A DNA stretch of 64,000 nt, taken from assembly GCF_009712425.2 (NCBI RefSeq), contig NZ_VCJR02000001.1, positions 1,182,001 to 1,246,000 on the forward strand, read 5' to 3'. The position numbers and the translations under genes were made by a program. This stretch comes from Aquisalinus luteolus (lineage in GTDB: Bacteria > Pseudomonadota > Alphaproteobacteria > Caulobacterales > Parvularculaceae). Under the pieces are notes generated by a model that was not told where the DNA came from, did no database searches, and worked only from the letters and a program-made list of their open reading frames with translations. Positions 17,785-26,013 of this stretch are shown here, piece by piece; within the stretch, counting starts at the first letter, position 1; every line of letters starts with the position of its first letter.

Positions 17785-18773
17785 TCCTGTTCGGTCAAAA
17801 GCGCGTCGAGCACGGCCATGCGGGTCGTCACGCCATGGGCGACCTGGTCGAGGATCAGTGAGCGTGACCGGTCGTCTGCGAGAGCCCCTGAAATCTCGAT
17901 CCCCCGGTTCATCGGGCCCGGATGCATGACCTTTGCGGTGAGTGCGGCGAAGCCCAGCGTCTCGTGGGTCAGGCCGAAGGTTGCATGGTACTCTTCGTTA
18001 GTCATGCCATAGCCGCTTTCCATGCGTTCCATCTGCATGCGGAGGGCCATGACGAAATCGCAACCGGCAAGGCCTTCCTTCAGTGAGGTATAGCGCTCGA
18101 CATGGCTGTACTGGTTCGCGGCAGGGTGCAGCTGCTCCGGGCCAACAAAGCGCACCTCTGCACCCAGGCGGGGCAGCAACTCGGCGTTCGACCCGGCGAC
18201 GCGCGAATGGCGAACGTCGCCGCAAATTGCGACGGTGATACCCTTCAGCCCTTCCTCGGGCGTGCGGCCAAGGCTTTCCAGCATTGTCGCTGCGTCGAGA
18301 AGCGCCTGCGTCGGATGGCTGCGCGTGCCTTCGCCGGCATTGATGACGGCGCAGGGAATGTTCGCCTTGCCCAGCGCCGAGGAGACAAACTCCGCCGTGT
18401 CGTGCTCCTTGTTGCGCACGACCATCGCATCCGCGCCCATCGCCGCAAGGGTCTGGGTCGTGTCCTGCAACTCCTCGCCCTTGTGGACGGAGGAGGCGGC
18501 GACCGGCACGACGATGATGTCAGCGCCCAGCTTCTTGCCCGCCAGTTCGAAGGAGCAGTTCGTACGAGTCGAGTTTTCGAAGAACAGGTTCACCTGTGTG
18601 CGGCCCTTCAGGCGCAGCGGGATATCGAGATCGTCACGCACCAGCGCCCGGTAATATTGGGCAAGCTTCAGCAGGAAAATCAGGTCTCCATCCGACAGGG
18701 CATTGATGCCGGTCAGATGCATCCGGGACAGGCCGCCATCGGGCGGTGTCGGGCGTTCAGGATAAAGGCTCAT
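17781..18773 (-). CDS. pyrB: Aspartate carbamoyltransferase, catalytic subunit
   Basis: A 330-residue enzyme that joins carbamoyl phosphate to aspartate in pyrimidine synthesis. The carbamoyl-phosphate loop FFENSTRT is present, with SSVHKGEELQDT, GEGTRSHPTQALLDA and the aspartate-site MHPGPMNRGIEI. The start at 18773 gives the usual length and has a CGGGG site 5 bases upstream; the frame is open to 18881, which would overlap the preceding DUF547 gene by 35 bases. The regulatory subunit PyrI and dihydroorotase PyrC are not adjacent, so it is probably the stand-alone or PyrC-associated type. Confidence 0.95.
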   Translation of the reverse strand: MSLYPERPTPPDGGLSRMHLTGINALSDGDLIFLLKLAQYYRALVRDDLDIPLRLKGRTQVNLFFENSTRTNCSFELAGKKLGADIIVVPVAASSVHKGEELQDTTQTLAAMGADAMVVRNKEHDTAEFVSSALGKANIPCAVINAGEGTRSHPTQALLDAATMLESLGRTPEEGLKGITVAICGDVRHSRVAGSNAELLPRLGAEVRFVGPEQLHPAANQYSHVERYTSLKEGLAGCDFVMALRMQMERMESGYGMTNEEYHATFGLTHETLGFAALTAKVMHPGPMNRGIEISGALADDRSRSLILDQVAHGVTTRMAVLDALLTEQE

Positions 18774-18846
18774 CAAGCCCCGGATATAGGCGTGATCGAC
18801 GGGCGCTGGCAAGCGCGATCCTGCGCCCGCCAGCGATCGGTTTTCC

Positions 18847-19983
18847 TCAGTCGATCTCAGGTGCGACCTCGTCGATGTCACCGTCGATGATCGTCACCGT
18901 GCCACGCGGGCGGCCCTCGAACAGGCGGCGGCGGTTGGCGGTTTCGATCTTGTTCTCGAACTCTTTCAGCAGGCGTGTGACCGTCTGCGGCACATCGATA
19001 TTGATATCCTCCTGACCGCTCAGGGCATCGACGACATAATAGCTCGAGCCGCCTTCGACACCGCCGGCAAGGTCAGCGATGTCATACTCATAGACGCCCT
19101 TGCGCAGGGGGCGGTCGTTTTCGAGAATTTCGGTGACATCGGCGGTGGCATAGCGGGCAAGGTGCGCCTTCACGTCGGCATCGAAGTCCGGGAAGTACCA
19201 CGGCGCAGCCTCGTAATAGATCTGCGAAATATCAATCGTGTTGGTCCGCTCGCTCACACCGCGCAGGGAGTTGACGAATTCCGTCGCATTGGACCGCAGG
19301 TTCCGGGTGATATTCGAAGAGCCATAGGCCTCGCGGTGGATACTTGGCCCGCCGATATTGCCGCGGAAGAAGCCGTAGATGACCAGCGGATCGTCCCAGT
19401 GGGGATAGACGATGCGTTCGCGAATATCGCGCAGCGACAGCGGCACGCCCTGGATGGTGACCAGCTTGGCGTCATCCAGGGGCACGCCCGGATCGCCGAA
19501 GAGGAGGCGGTGGGGCTGCTTTATCGGATAGTTGACGGCGATCGTCTCGATCATCAGCGCGTTGTGCAGGTTCAGCCAGTAGGCCAGCTGCTCGTTGCGG
19601 CTGAGTGTCGTGATGTCGATCTCGTTGCCGATGTCTTCCAGCGCGATGCGGTACTCGACGATCAGCGCCTTGTACTCGTCAGTGAAAAGCGAAAAGACGA
19701 CACGGTTGCCCTCCAGGCGATAGGGGGAGTTATGGCCCGGCGTCAGATTGGAGCCAGTCTTTGGCGGCGGCGAGCCTGCCCGGGTGCGCAGGGACTGCCC
19801 GAAGGAGAAGACCATGCCGGACAGCAGCTCGTCCCAGACTTCGTAATCGAGGCGCGTATTGACCGAAGGAGCCGGTGCGAATTGTGTCAGCGCCGGTTCG
19901 CGTTCGGCGCGCGTCGCAGTTTCGGTTGTCGCGCAGGCAGCGACAGCCAGCAACGACAGGATGATGAAGAGACGAGTGATCAT
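18847..19983 (-). CDS. DUF547 domain lipoprotein
   Basis: A 378-residue predicted lipoprotein: the signal peptide MITRLFIILSLLAVAAC gives a lipidated cysteine at residue 17. The body holds the DUF547 domain (about 105-260) with EQLAYWLNLHNALMI, a long acidic linker, and YGFFRGNIGGPSI. DUF547 proteins are widespread in bacteria and plants; the Asn-Leu-His-Asn motif has led to suggestions of a papain-like or transglutaminase-like fold, but no activity is established. GTGGGG lies 4 bases before the ATG; an earlier in-frame start at 20001 would precede the signal peptide by six residues. Confidence 0.85.
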   Translation of the reverse strand: MITRLFIILSLLAVAACATTETATRAEREPALTQFAPAPSVNTRLDYEVWDELLSGMVFSFGQSLRTRAGSPPPKTGSNLTPGHNSPYRLEGNRVVFSLFTDEYKALIVEYRIALEDIGNEIDITTLSRNEQLAYWLNLHNALMIETIAVNYPIKQPHRLLFGDPGVPLDDAKLVTIQGVPLSLRDIRERIVYPHWDDPLVIYGFFRGNIGGPSIHREAYGSSNITRNLRSNATEFVNSLRGVSERTNTIDISQIYYEAAPWYFPDFDADVKAHLARYATADVTEILENDRPLRKGVYEYDIADLAGGVEGGSSYYVVDALSGQEDINIDVPQTVTRLLKEFENKIETANRRRLFEGRPRGTVTIIDGDIDEVAPEID

Positions 19984-20063
19984 GATGCCCCACACAGACA
20001 ATTACTACTGGGCCTTACCCTAGCAGCACTGGCAGATTCTGCCACAGGAATTGTGTGGTTTCG

Positions 20064-20525
20064 CTAGCGCGATTTCATTCGGTCTAAGGCGCCTTGAAGG
20101 ATATAGGTCGCGGCCATCTCGTCGATCGTCTCGGCGCGGCGGGCGCGGCTGGTGTCCAGCGCGATCATTTCCCGTTCAGCGGCAGCGGTGGACAGGCGCT
20201 CGTCCCAGAAGGCGACCGGCAAGTCGGACAGGCGCGCAAGATTGCGGGCAAAGGCGCGGGTCGCCTGGGCGCGGGGTCCTTCGGTCCCGTCCATGTTGAT
20301 CGGCAGGCCCAGGATGATGCCGGTGACACGGCGCTCTGTGGCCAGCGCGAGCATCGCCTCGGCGTCCTGCGTGAACTTCTTGCGCCGGATCGTGGTGACC
20401 GGCGTTGCCAGGCTTCTTTCCGGGTTTGACACGGCGATGCCGATTGTCTTTGTTCCGAGATCGAGCCCGAAGACGGGCCCTGACGGCGGAAAGGCTGAGA
20501 GCTGGTCGATGAAATTTCCTGACAT
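20064..20525 (-). CDS. ruvX: Putative pre-16S rRNA nuclease / Holliday junction resolvase-like RuvX
   Basis: A 153-residue YqgF-family RNase H-fold protein; in E. coli it is essential and trims the 5' end of 16S rRNA. Visible motifs: FGLDLGTKTIGIAVS with the first catalytic aspartate, ILGLPINMDGTEGPRA, FWDERLSTAAAE with the glutamate, and the C-terminal IDEMAATYILQGALD aspartate. AGGA precedes the ATG at 20525 by 6 bases; the frame extends to 20597 but the extension would lie wholly inside the divergent gene. Its start codon shares the tetranucleotide CATG at 20523-20526 with the start of the plus-strand peptidase-like gene. Confidence 0.94.
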   Translation of the reverse strand: MSGNFIDQLSAFPPSGPVFGLDLGTKTIGIAVSNPERSLATPVTTIRRKKFTQDAEAMLALATERRVTGIILGLPINMDGTEGPRAQATRAFARNLARLSDLPVAFWDERLSTAAAEREMIALDTSRARRAETIDEMAATYILQGALDRMKSR

Positions 20526-21801
20526 GAGCGTCCTATCGGGCAAAAACCCCGGCGCGGCAACCCTGGCGGTGGGCGCGGGGGTACTGGCTTTGTTCATTCT
20601 GGCGCTGGTGCTGGTCCTGCGTCCTGCGCCTCAGACGAGCCAGAGCTATCACGTGCAGCTTTATCCGTTCCTGACGGATGCGGGGGTGGAAATTGGCTAT
20701 CGTCCGCAAGAGCCAGTGGAGAGCCTGACTATCGGTCTGTCACCGGATTATCTCTCCGCGCTGACGATCACCATGAATGGCGAGATCGTCAGCATGGCGG
20801 GCGAGGGTAACGGCATCGGCTTTGAGGGCAGTGAGCCGTTCGACCTTGTCAGCGTCGTTCTTGACCGCTCGCTTGAGACACCGGCCAAGGCCTATCCGCT
20901 GGTGCAATACGGCACCGAGGCGGCGGTCATCAATATCGCGCCGTTCCAGCCGGTCGCGGTCAATGGTGATCGTGTCTCCGGGCAGTCGGCGGGGCCGCGT
21001 TTCCAGTGGGTCGGCCAGCCGCTGATCTGGGAGGGCGAGAACATCGTCATGCTCTACGAGGGTGCAATGCCGCAGGCTGTGCAGGGCATGATCGGTAATT
21101 CCATCGCCGTGCTGAATGATTACTACAAGGGTGTGCTGGGTGGGGAGTTGTCGACCCGGCCTGAACTCTACATGCTCTACGATGCCGGACGGCCCGGACA
21201 GATATCCATTGAGGGCGACAGTGTGCGCGGGCAGGCGTTGATCCGCTTCATCGGCGGTGGCCTCGGCGAGGTCGGGCAGGAAGCCCAGCGCCGGGTGCTG
21301 GAGAATATCGCCCACGAGATGGCCCATCTCTGGCAGCTGGAACGCCAAGGTGTAGGCACTGCGCCGGACTGGCTCCATGAGGGCGGCGCCCAGGCGATCG
21401 GGTTGGAGAGCCTGTTCATCACCGAGAAATATTCAGATGCCGATTATTCGGCGATGCTCGGCCGGGCCCAGCGAAATTGCGCCAATGCGCTTTCCGGCGG
21501 TCCGCTCGACAAGGCGGCCGCGCGCGGCGACCACGAGGCGAGCTATGCCTGCGGCGTCATGACGTGGACGGCGTTGTCGGCCCAGCGCGAGGGCGCGACA
21601 GTGGTCTCTACGTGGAAGGCTTTTGCCGATTTTGCTGCTGAGCGCCGCGACGGTCAGAGTGCCGAGGCGTTCTACGACTTTGCCGCCGACTGGTCCGGCA
21701 GCGAGCCTTTCACCCGGTCGCTGCGCCAGTTCGTCACCGCCGACTGGTCCGGTGCCAATGGCCGCCTGATCGTCGATGGCCTGTTCGAGGGCTCTCTATA
21801 G
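20524..21801 (+). CDS. Membrane-anchored HExxH (gluzincin-like, peptidase MA-type) protein
   Basis: A 425-residue protein with one N-terminal membrane anchor (about residues 9-33, ALFILALVLVLRP) and a large domain predicted to lie in the periplasm. Residues 264-268 are HEMAH, and WLHEGGAQAI follows with Glu286, 18 residues after the second histidine; HExxH...E is the zinc-binding pattern of gluzincins and of the peptidase MA-like family. The upstream part (strands, about 40-200) resembles no domain I know. Start at ATG 20524 is the only one near the anchor apart from ATG 20509, which adds five residues; neither has a strong ribosome-binding site. It lies just ahead of gatC. Peptidase activity is inferred from the motif alone. 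Confidence 0.75.
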   Translation: MSVLSGKNPGAATLAVGAGVLALFILALVLVLRPAPQTSQSYHVQLYPFLTDAGVEIGYRPQEPVESLTIGLSPDYLSALTITMNGEIVSMAGEGNGIGFEGSEPFDLVSVVLDRSLETPAKAYPLVQYGTEAAVINIAPFQPVAVNGDRVSGQSAGPRFQWVGQPLIWEGENIVMLYEGAMPQAVQGMIGNSIAVLNDYYKGVLGGELSTRPELYMLYDAGRPGQISIEGDSVRGQALIRFIGGGLGEVGQEAQRRVLENIAHEMAHLWQLERQGVGTAPDWLHEGGAQAIGLESLFITEKYSDADYSAMLGRAQRNCANALSGGPLDKAAARGDHEASYACGVMTWTALSAQREGATVVSTWKAFADFAAERRDGQSAEAFYDFAADWSGSEPFTRSLRQFVTADWSGANGRLIVDGLFEGSL

Positions 21802-21905
21802 CTCGCCCATTAGAGGTTCTGGGCCCAGCAACGCCCTTGCCCTTGCGGGGCGGGCTTGCTAACCGGTGACGATATTCTTTCACGACAAGCATTCAGGGAA
21901 ACCCC

Positions 21906-22205
21906 ATGTCCATCGACAAGGAAACCGTCCGCAAGGTCGCCAAGCTGGCCCGCATCGCCGAGCCGGAGGAACGCCTCGAACCGCTCGCAAAGGAACTCTC
22001 CGGCATTCTCGACTGGATCGAGATGCTTAACGAGGTCGATGTCGAGGGCGTAGAGGCGATGGCCTCCACGGTAGAGACACAGTTGCCGATGCGCGAGGAT
22101 GTGCTGACCCACGACTATACCGGCGGCGGCAAGCCGGAGGATATCGTCGCCAATGCGCCGAAGACGGAAGATCACTTCTTCGTCGTGCCGAAGGTGGTGG
22201 AGTGA
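21906..22205 (+). CDS. gatC: Asp/Glu-tRNA amidotransferase subunit C
   Basis: A 99-residue subunit that wraps around GatA and stabilises the GatCAB complex, which converts Glu-tRNA(Gln) or Asp-tRNA(Asn) to the amidated forms. Pattern: IDKETVRKVAKLARIA, KELSGILDWIEMLNEVDVEGVE, MREDVLTHDY and the end FFVVPKVVE are characteristic. AGGGAAACCCC precedes the ATG. Its stop TGA overlaps the GTG start of the next gene (GTGA, 22202-22205). Confidence 0.96.
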   Translation: MSIDKETVRKVAKLARIAEPEERLEPLAKELSGILDWIEMLNEVDVEGVEAMASTVETQLPMREDVLTHDYTGGGKPEDIVANAPKTEDHFFVVPKVVE

Positions 22206-22603
22206 GTGAGAGCCATTCTGTCTCATTAGCTGTCGGGCAGGTCTGGTCAGTGAAGGGCTTGCCGGAGGAGGCGGATATGCTGATTGGGCGCATAGAAGAA
22301 TTCAGAGGGGAAACAGTCGTTTCCATAAAGATCAGAAATCTGCCGGTTCAGAAGGACCGACACACGAAGCTTAAGGATGATTGCCAAACCGAGGATATCT
22401 TTCATACGCCATTCCTTCAGTCCGCTGTACTTTCAAGCGTAGACAGATTGAAAGGCACCCATCAGCAGCCTGATGAAGAATTTGAAAAGGGCTATGCTGT
22501 TTGGAAGGATTACACGGATGACGGCGGTGGTGATCCGATAAGTGAAACGATTGCTGAAAGCATACAGACCAGTTTTGATATCATAAGAAGTTGCACGACA
22601 TGA
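22202..22603 (+). CDS. Protein of unknown function nested between gatC and gatA
   Basis: A 133-residue soluble protein with a GTG start overlapping the gatC stop by 4 bases and a TGA stop overlapping the gatA start by 4 bases (ATGA, 22600-22603), so translation of all three is probably coupled. Its base composition is visibly A+T-richer than its neighbours. Sequence features: [46 protein letters not shown] and a C-terminal [12 protein letters not shown] recall a widespread uncharacterised bacterial family with the pattern VW...R(I/V)...HMPF...L..SV...GY..W, and this may be a member. No catalytic residues can be named. Confidence 0.7.
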   Translation: MSESHSVSLAVGQVWSVKGLPEEADMLIGRIEEFRGETVVSIKIRNLPVQKDRHTKLKDDCQTEDIFHTPFLQSAVLSSVDRLKGTHQQPDEEFEKGYAVWKDYTDDGGGDPISETIAESIQTSFDIIRSCTT

Positions 22604-24114
22604 CTGATTATACCGAACTCTCCCTTGCCGACCTGCGCGACGGCCTGAAGAAAAAAGACTTTACTTCCGCCGAGGTAACCGACGCCTATATCGCCCGGAT
22701 CGAGGGTGCGGCGGCGCTGAATGCCTTCATCACCCCGACGCCGGATATCGCCCGCGATAAGGCGACTGAATCCGACGCCAGGCTCGCCAAGGGCGAGGGC
22801 GGGGCGCTGGAAGGCGTGCCGCTGGGCATCAAGGACCTGTTCTGTACTCGCGACACGCTGACGACGGCGGCGAGCCACATCCTCGACGGCTTCCACCCGA
22901 AATATGAATCGACTGTGACGACCAACCTGTTCGCCGACGGCGCAGTGATGCTGGGTAAGCTGAACCTCGACGAATTCGCCATGGGTTCGTCCAACGAGAC
23001 GTCCTATTACGGCGATGTCGTCAACCCGTGGCGCCGCACTGGCGATAACGCCACCCGCATCGAGGCGGGCAAAGTCGTTGGCGGGCTGACGCCGGGCGGC
23101 TCGTCCGGTGGGTCTTCGTCTGCCGTTGCCGCGCGGCTCTGTGCTGGCGCGACCGCGACGGACACCGGCGGTTCGATTCGTCAGCCTGCGGCCTTTACCG
23201 GCACGGTCGGCCTGAAGCCGACCTATGGCCGCGTCTCGCGCTGGGGCGTCGTCGCGTTTGCGTCGTCGCTCGACCAGGCAGGGCCGATCACCCGCACGGT
23301 GCGCGACAGCGCCATCATGCTGAAGTCCATGGCCGGGCACGATCCGAAAGATTCCACCTGCATCGACCGTCCGGTACCGGACTATGAGGCGGTACTGGGC
23401 CAGGGCGTGAAGGGCCTAAAGATCGGCGTGCCCAAGGAATATCGCATCGACGGTATGCCGGAGGAGATCGAGAAACTCTGGCAGCAGGGCATCGACTGGA
23501 TGAGGGATGCTGGCGCGGAGATCGTCGACATCTCCCTGCCAATGACGAAATATGCGCTGCCGGTCTACTACATCGTCGCCCCGGCGGAGGCGTCCTCGAA
23601 CCTTGCCCGTTATGACGGCGTGAAATATGGCCTGCGCGTCGCCGACGACAAGGACAACATCACCGCCCTGTACGAGAAGACCCGCGCCGCCGGTTTCGGG
23701 GACGAGGTCAAGCGCCGCATCCTGATCGGCACATACGTTCTTTCGGCGGGCTACTACGACGCCTATTACATCCGTGCACAGAAGGTGCGCAAGAAGATCT
23801 TCGACGAGTTCCAGGAAGCCTACAAGCAGGTCGACCTGATCCTGACCCCGTCGACGCCGTCTGCCGCCTTCGGTCTCGGCGAGAAGAAAAATGCCGACCC
23901 GGTCGAGATGTATCTCAACGACATCTTCACCGTCACGGCGAACCTTGCCGGCCTCCCAGGTATCTCGGTGCCTGCCGGTCTCGACGGCCAGGGCCTGCCC
24001 CTCGGCCTGCAGCTGATCGGCCGTCCGTTCGACGAGGAGACGTTGCTGAAAGGTGCGGACGCGCTGGAGCAGTCCGCCGGATTCACGGCCAAGCCGGACG
24101 AGTGGTGGGTTTAG
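22600..24114 (+). CDS. gatA: Asp/Glu-tRNA amidotransferase subunit A (amidase)
   Basis: A 504-residue amidase-signature enzyme that releases ammonia from glutamine for tRNA-bound Glu/Asp amidation. The Ser-cisSer-Lys triad is Lys78 (LGIKDLF), Ser168 (GGSSGGSSS) and Ser192 ([10 protein letters not shown]). [18 protein letters not shown] and [14 protein letters not shown] near the end are typical. Compared with shorter GatA, about 14 residues are inserted between the lysine and the serines ([16 protein letters not shown] region), as in other alphaproteobacteria. The ATG overlaps the preceding stop; a TTG three codons upstream is a less likely start. Confidence 0.97.
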   Translation: MTDYTELSLADLRDGLKKKDFTSAEVTDAYIARIEGAAALNAFITPTPDIARDKATESDARLAKGEGGALEGVPLGIKDLFCTRDTLTTAASHILDGFHPKYESTVTTNLFADGAVMLGKLNLDEFAMGSSNETSYYGDVVNPWRRTGDNATRIEAGKVVGGLTPGGSSGGSSSAVAARLCAGATATDTGGSIRQPAAFTGTVGLKPTYGRVSRWGVVAFASSLDQAGPITRTVRDSAIMLKSMAGHDPKDSTCIDRPVPDYEAVLGQGVKGLKIGVPKEYRIDGMPEEIEKLWQQGIDWMRDAGAEIVDISLPMTKYALPVYYIVAPAEASSNLARYDGVKYGLRVADDKDNITALYEKTRAAGFGDEVKRRILIGTYVLSAGYYDAYYIRAQKVRKKIFDEFQEAYKQVDLILTPSTPSAAFGLGEKKNADPVEMYLNDIFTVTANLAGLPGISVPAGLDGQGLPLGLQLIGRPFDEETLLKGADALEQSAGFTAKPDEWWV

Positions 24115-24119
24115 GCTAT

Positions 24120-24773
24120 ATGCCAAGTCTCGCAGTAGATGGTTATGAGAAACTGTCTGCTGTTATAGACACTATCCAGATTACAGAACTGATCAGCCAG
24201 CTGTCCTTCGAGGCAGCTGGCTGTCGTGTGTTTGAGCCGCAAGAAAAATTACGCGAAACTGTGTTCGGTCCGATGCTCTCCTTGGTGGCCGAGCGGTCCA
24301 CTCAGGACATACGACCGGTACGGATTATCCTGTTTGACAAGAAGCCGGGTCGAAACTGGACATTGGGCTGGCATCAGGACCGGACCATCGCTGTGCGTGA
24401 GAGGCATGAGTTGCCGGAGTTTCAGGTGTGGAGCACAAAAGGTGGTGTGCCGCATGTCGAGCCCCCCTTCCGGTTCATGGAAGATATGCTAACGATGCGG
24501 TTGCATCTGGACGATGTAGATAAGACGAATGGAGCCTTGGAAGTCATTTCCGGATCACATTGTCTTGGCCGCCTTTCAGACGCGGAGACTGCCAGTGCTG
24601 CTGCTGCGGGAAAGGCAGTCGCCATCGAACAGTCAGCCGGGGATGCGGTCATACTGGCTACGCCTATAGTGCATCGCTCTCTAGCCTCGACATCCGAGCG
24701 CCGACGCCGCGTAATCCATGTCGATCTTTCCCCAAAAGACTTGCCGCCACCACTGGAGTGGGCGTTGAGCTAA
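24120..24773 (+). CDS. Phytanoyl-CoA dioxygenase (PhyH)-like Fe(II)/2-oxoglutarate oxygenase
   Basis: A 217-residue protein. The iron-binding facial triad of the PhyH group is recognisable: GWHQD (His85, Asp87) and TPIVHRSL (His185), with a following arginine run (SERRRRVIHVDL) where the 2-oxoglutarate-binding Arg is expected. LHLDDVDKTNGALEVISGSH is the typical central motif. PhyH proteins hydroxylate varied small molecules; the substrate here is unknown. It starts 5 bases after the gatA stop with a weak ribosome-binding site, and its A+T-richer composition suggests later acquisition. A palindromic repeat element follows. Confidence 0.82.
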   Translation: MPSLAVDGYEKLSAVIDTIQITELISQLSFEAAGCRVFEPQEKLRETVFGPMLSLVAERSTQDIRPVRIILFDKKPGRNWTLGWHQDRTIAVRERHELPEFQVWSTKGGVPHVEPPFRFMEDMLTMRLHLDDVDKTNGALEVISGSHCLGRLSDAETASAAAAGKAVAIEQSAGDAVILATPIVHRSLASTSERRRRVIHVDLSPKDLPPPLEWALS

Positions 24774-24800
24774 AGTTTCTGTTGGCTCAAACTCTCAACC

Positions 24801-24932
24801 TGTCATCCCGGCCAAGCGCAGCGCGAGCCGGGACCCATCTCCGGCGAGCTGTTTGGAAAATGGACGCTCTGTAGGCACTCATTAAAACAAAGCTTGGTCA
24901 CGGGGTGATGTTTGAGCAGTCCCGGGATGACA
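24801..24932. repeat. Palindromic intergenic repeat element (about 132 bp) with 11-bp terminal inverted repeats
   Basis: The ends TGTCATCCCGG (24801-24811) and CCGGGATGACA (24922-24932) are perfect inverted repeats. The left end also forms a nested hairpin, TCCCGGC ... GCCGGGA (24805-24833). TGTCATCCCGG-type palindromes are a familiar dispersed repeat in alphaproteobacterial genomes. No open reading frame lies inside, so it is non-autonomous if mobile. Only one copy is in the window. It occupies most of the 216-base gap between the PhyH-like gene and the small membrane protein gene; I see nothing else there. Confidence 0.6.
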
Positions 24933-24989
24933 AGAGTGGCGAGTTCAGGGTTAAATGCTCAGGGCAGGCAAATAAGAGGGAGAGACATC

Positions 24990-25193
24990 ATGAACCGGAC
25001 GCTGAAAATACTCATCGGCATACTGGTCATCGCCGTGATCGCCTATCTCGGCGCTGACTTCTTTCTCGACAGCCGCGCGCGGGCAGGGGCGGAGGAGTTC
25101 TGTTACCCCGATGGTGTTCTGACGGTAGATACCAGCGGCTTCGGCGCGGAGGTAATCTGCCAGATGCCGATGCCCGAATCTTTTGAGGAATAA
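24990..25193 (+). CDS. Small single-pass membrane protein of unknown function
   Basis: A 67-residue protein starting at ATG 24990 with GAGGGAGAG upstream. Residues 4-26 form one hydrophobic segment (LKILIGILVIAVIAYLGADFF); the remaining 40 residues hold two cysteines (EEFCYPDG, EVICQMP) that could form a disulphide in the periplasm. The family is not recognised. The frame is open back to 24912 but that part runs into the repeat element. No other gene is tightly linked. Confidence 0.65.
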   Translation: MNRTLKILIGILVIAVIAYLGADFFLDSRARAGAEEFCYPDGVLTVDTSGFGAEVICQMPMPESFEE

Positions 25194-25306
25194 ACTTATT
25201 TTATATCCTATACGCCCCATCCTGTAGTAGTTTCCCGCATCGAACCCTGCATCGTTAGCAGTTTCACGACGTCAGGGGCTAGTAGCTTATCGGTGGGGGT
25301 CCCTGT

Positions 25307-25951
25307 ATGAAGAAGCATGCCTTTATCTTTACCGGCTTCAGCAAGAAAGTGTTGAGCCACAATGCTGAAAAGGTCGTAGCCCTGCTGAAGGAGCACGGCT
25401 TTACGGTCGACGTGTTTTCAGGGTCTCGGCTGAATATGCTCGTCAACAGCAGCCTGGAATTTCCCGAGGAGGGGAGCCTTCGCAAGCATGTAGAGGCTGA
25501 AACCGGCCGCAACGATTACACTATTGCCATCGGAGCATCAGGTGGCGGATATGGCGGATTGATGCACAGTATCTATGCTGGCGCGTCATGCTTCATCGGG
25601 TTTTCGTCCTTTACCAATGTGAGCCTTGCCAGCAGGGAGATCGATCCGCGCGGTGCGCAGATACTTGGGGTGATGGATGAGGTGATCCTTGACGACAGCC
25701 GGCGTGATCTGGGTGTCCATATGGACGAACAGAAGCCGAAACTGAACGTTCACTTGTATTATCCAAAGGGCGAGCCGAGCGACACATACCAGGCGGAAAA
25801 CCTGAAACGGTTCGAGAATGTAAAGCTGCATCCTCAGGACTCCTCAAAGCATAACATGACGGATATTTCGTTCGATGTTATCCCGGCGATCCTGTCCATT
25901 CTTCAGGCTGAAGGGGTGGCAGAGGAAAGAAAATTGGTGCCGTCCGAATAA
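25307..25951 (+). CDS. Alpha/beta-hydrolase-like protein of unknown function
   Basis: A 214-residue protein with no signal peptide. An early strand HAFIFTGFS and a central nucleophile-elbow-like motif, [12 protein letters not shown] with Ser78, suggest an alpha/beta-hydrolase fold of the type seen in small esterases or in Asp2-like/glycan-acetylation proteins. [18 protein letters not shown] and [29 protein letters not shown] could hold the acid; a C-terminal [10 protein letters not shown] histidine may complete a triad. These assignments are inference. The start has a G-rich stretch (GTGGGGGTCC) upstream. A strong terminator follows. Confidence 0.6.
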   Translation: MKKHAFIFTGFSKKVLSHNAEKVVALLKEHGFTVDVFSGSRLNMLVNSSLEFPEEGSLRKHVEAETGRNDYTIAIGASGGGYGGLMHSIYAGASCFIGFSSFTNVSLASREIDPRGAQILGVMDEVILDDSRRDLGVHMDEQKPKLNVHLYYPKGEPSDTYQAENLKRFENVKLHPQDSSKHNMTDISFDVIPAILSILQAEGVAEERKLVPSE

Positions 25952-25961
25952 GCCTTAAAAA

Positions 25962-25989
25962 AAAGCCCGGCAGGTTACCGCCGGGCTTT
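25962..25989. terminator. Bidirectional rho-independent terminator
   Basis: Stem AAAGCCCGG(C) / (G)CCGGGCTTT with an 8-base loop, preceded by an A-run and followed by T-rich sequence. It separates the hydrolase-like gene on the plus strand from mdh on the minus strand and can serve both. Confidence 0.85.
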
Positions 25990-26013
25990 GTCATCTTACT
26001 CTGTAAACAGAGC

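Noticed and set aside
21828-21860. Possible hairpin between the peptidase-like gene and gatC
   Set aside because: The stem is interrupted and no T-run follows, so a terminator call is not justified.
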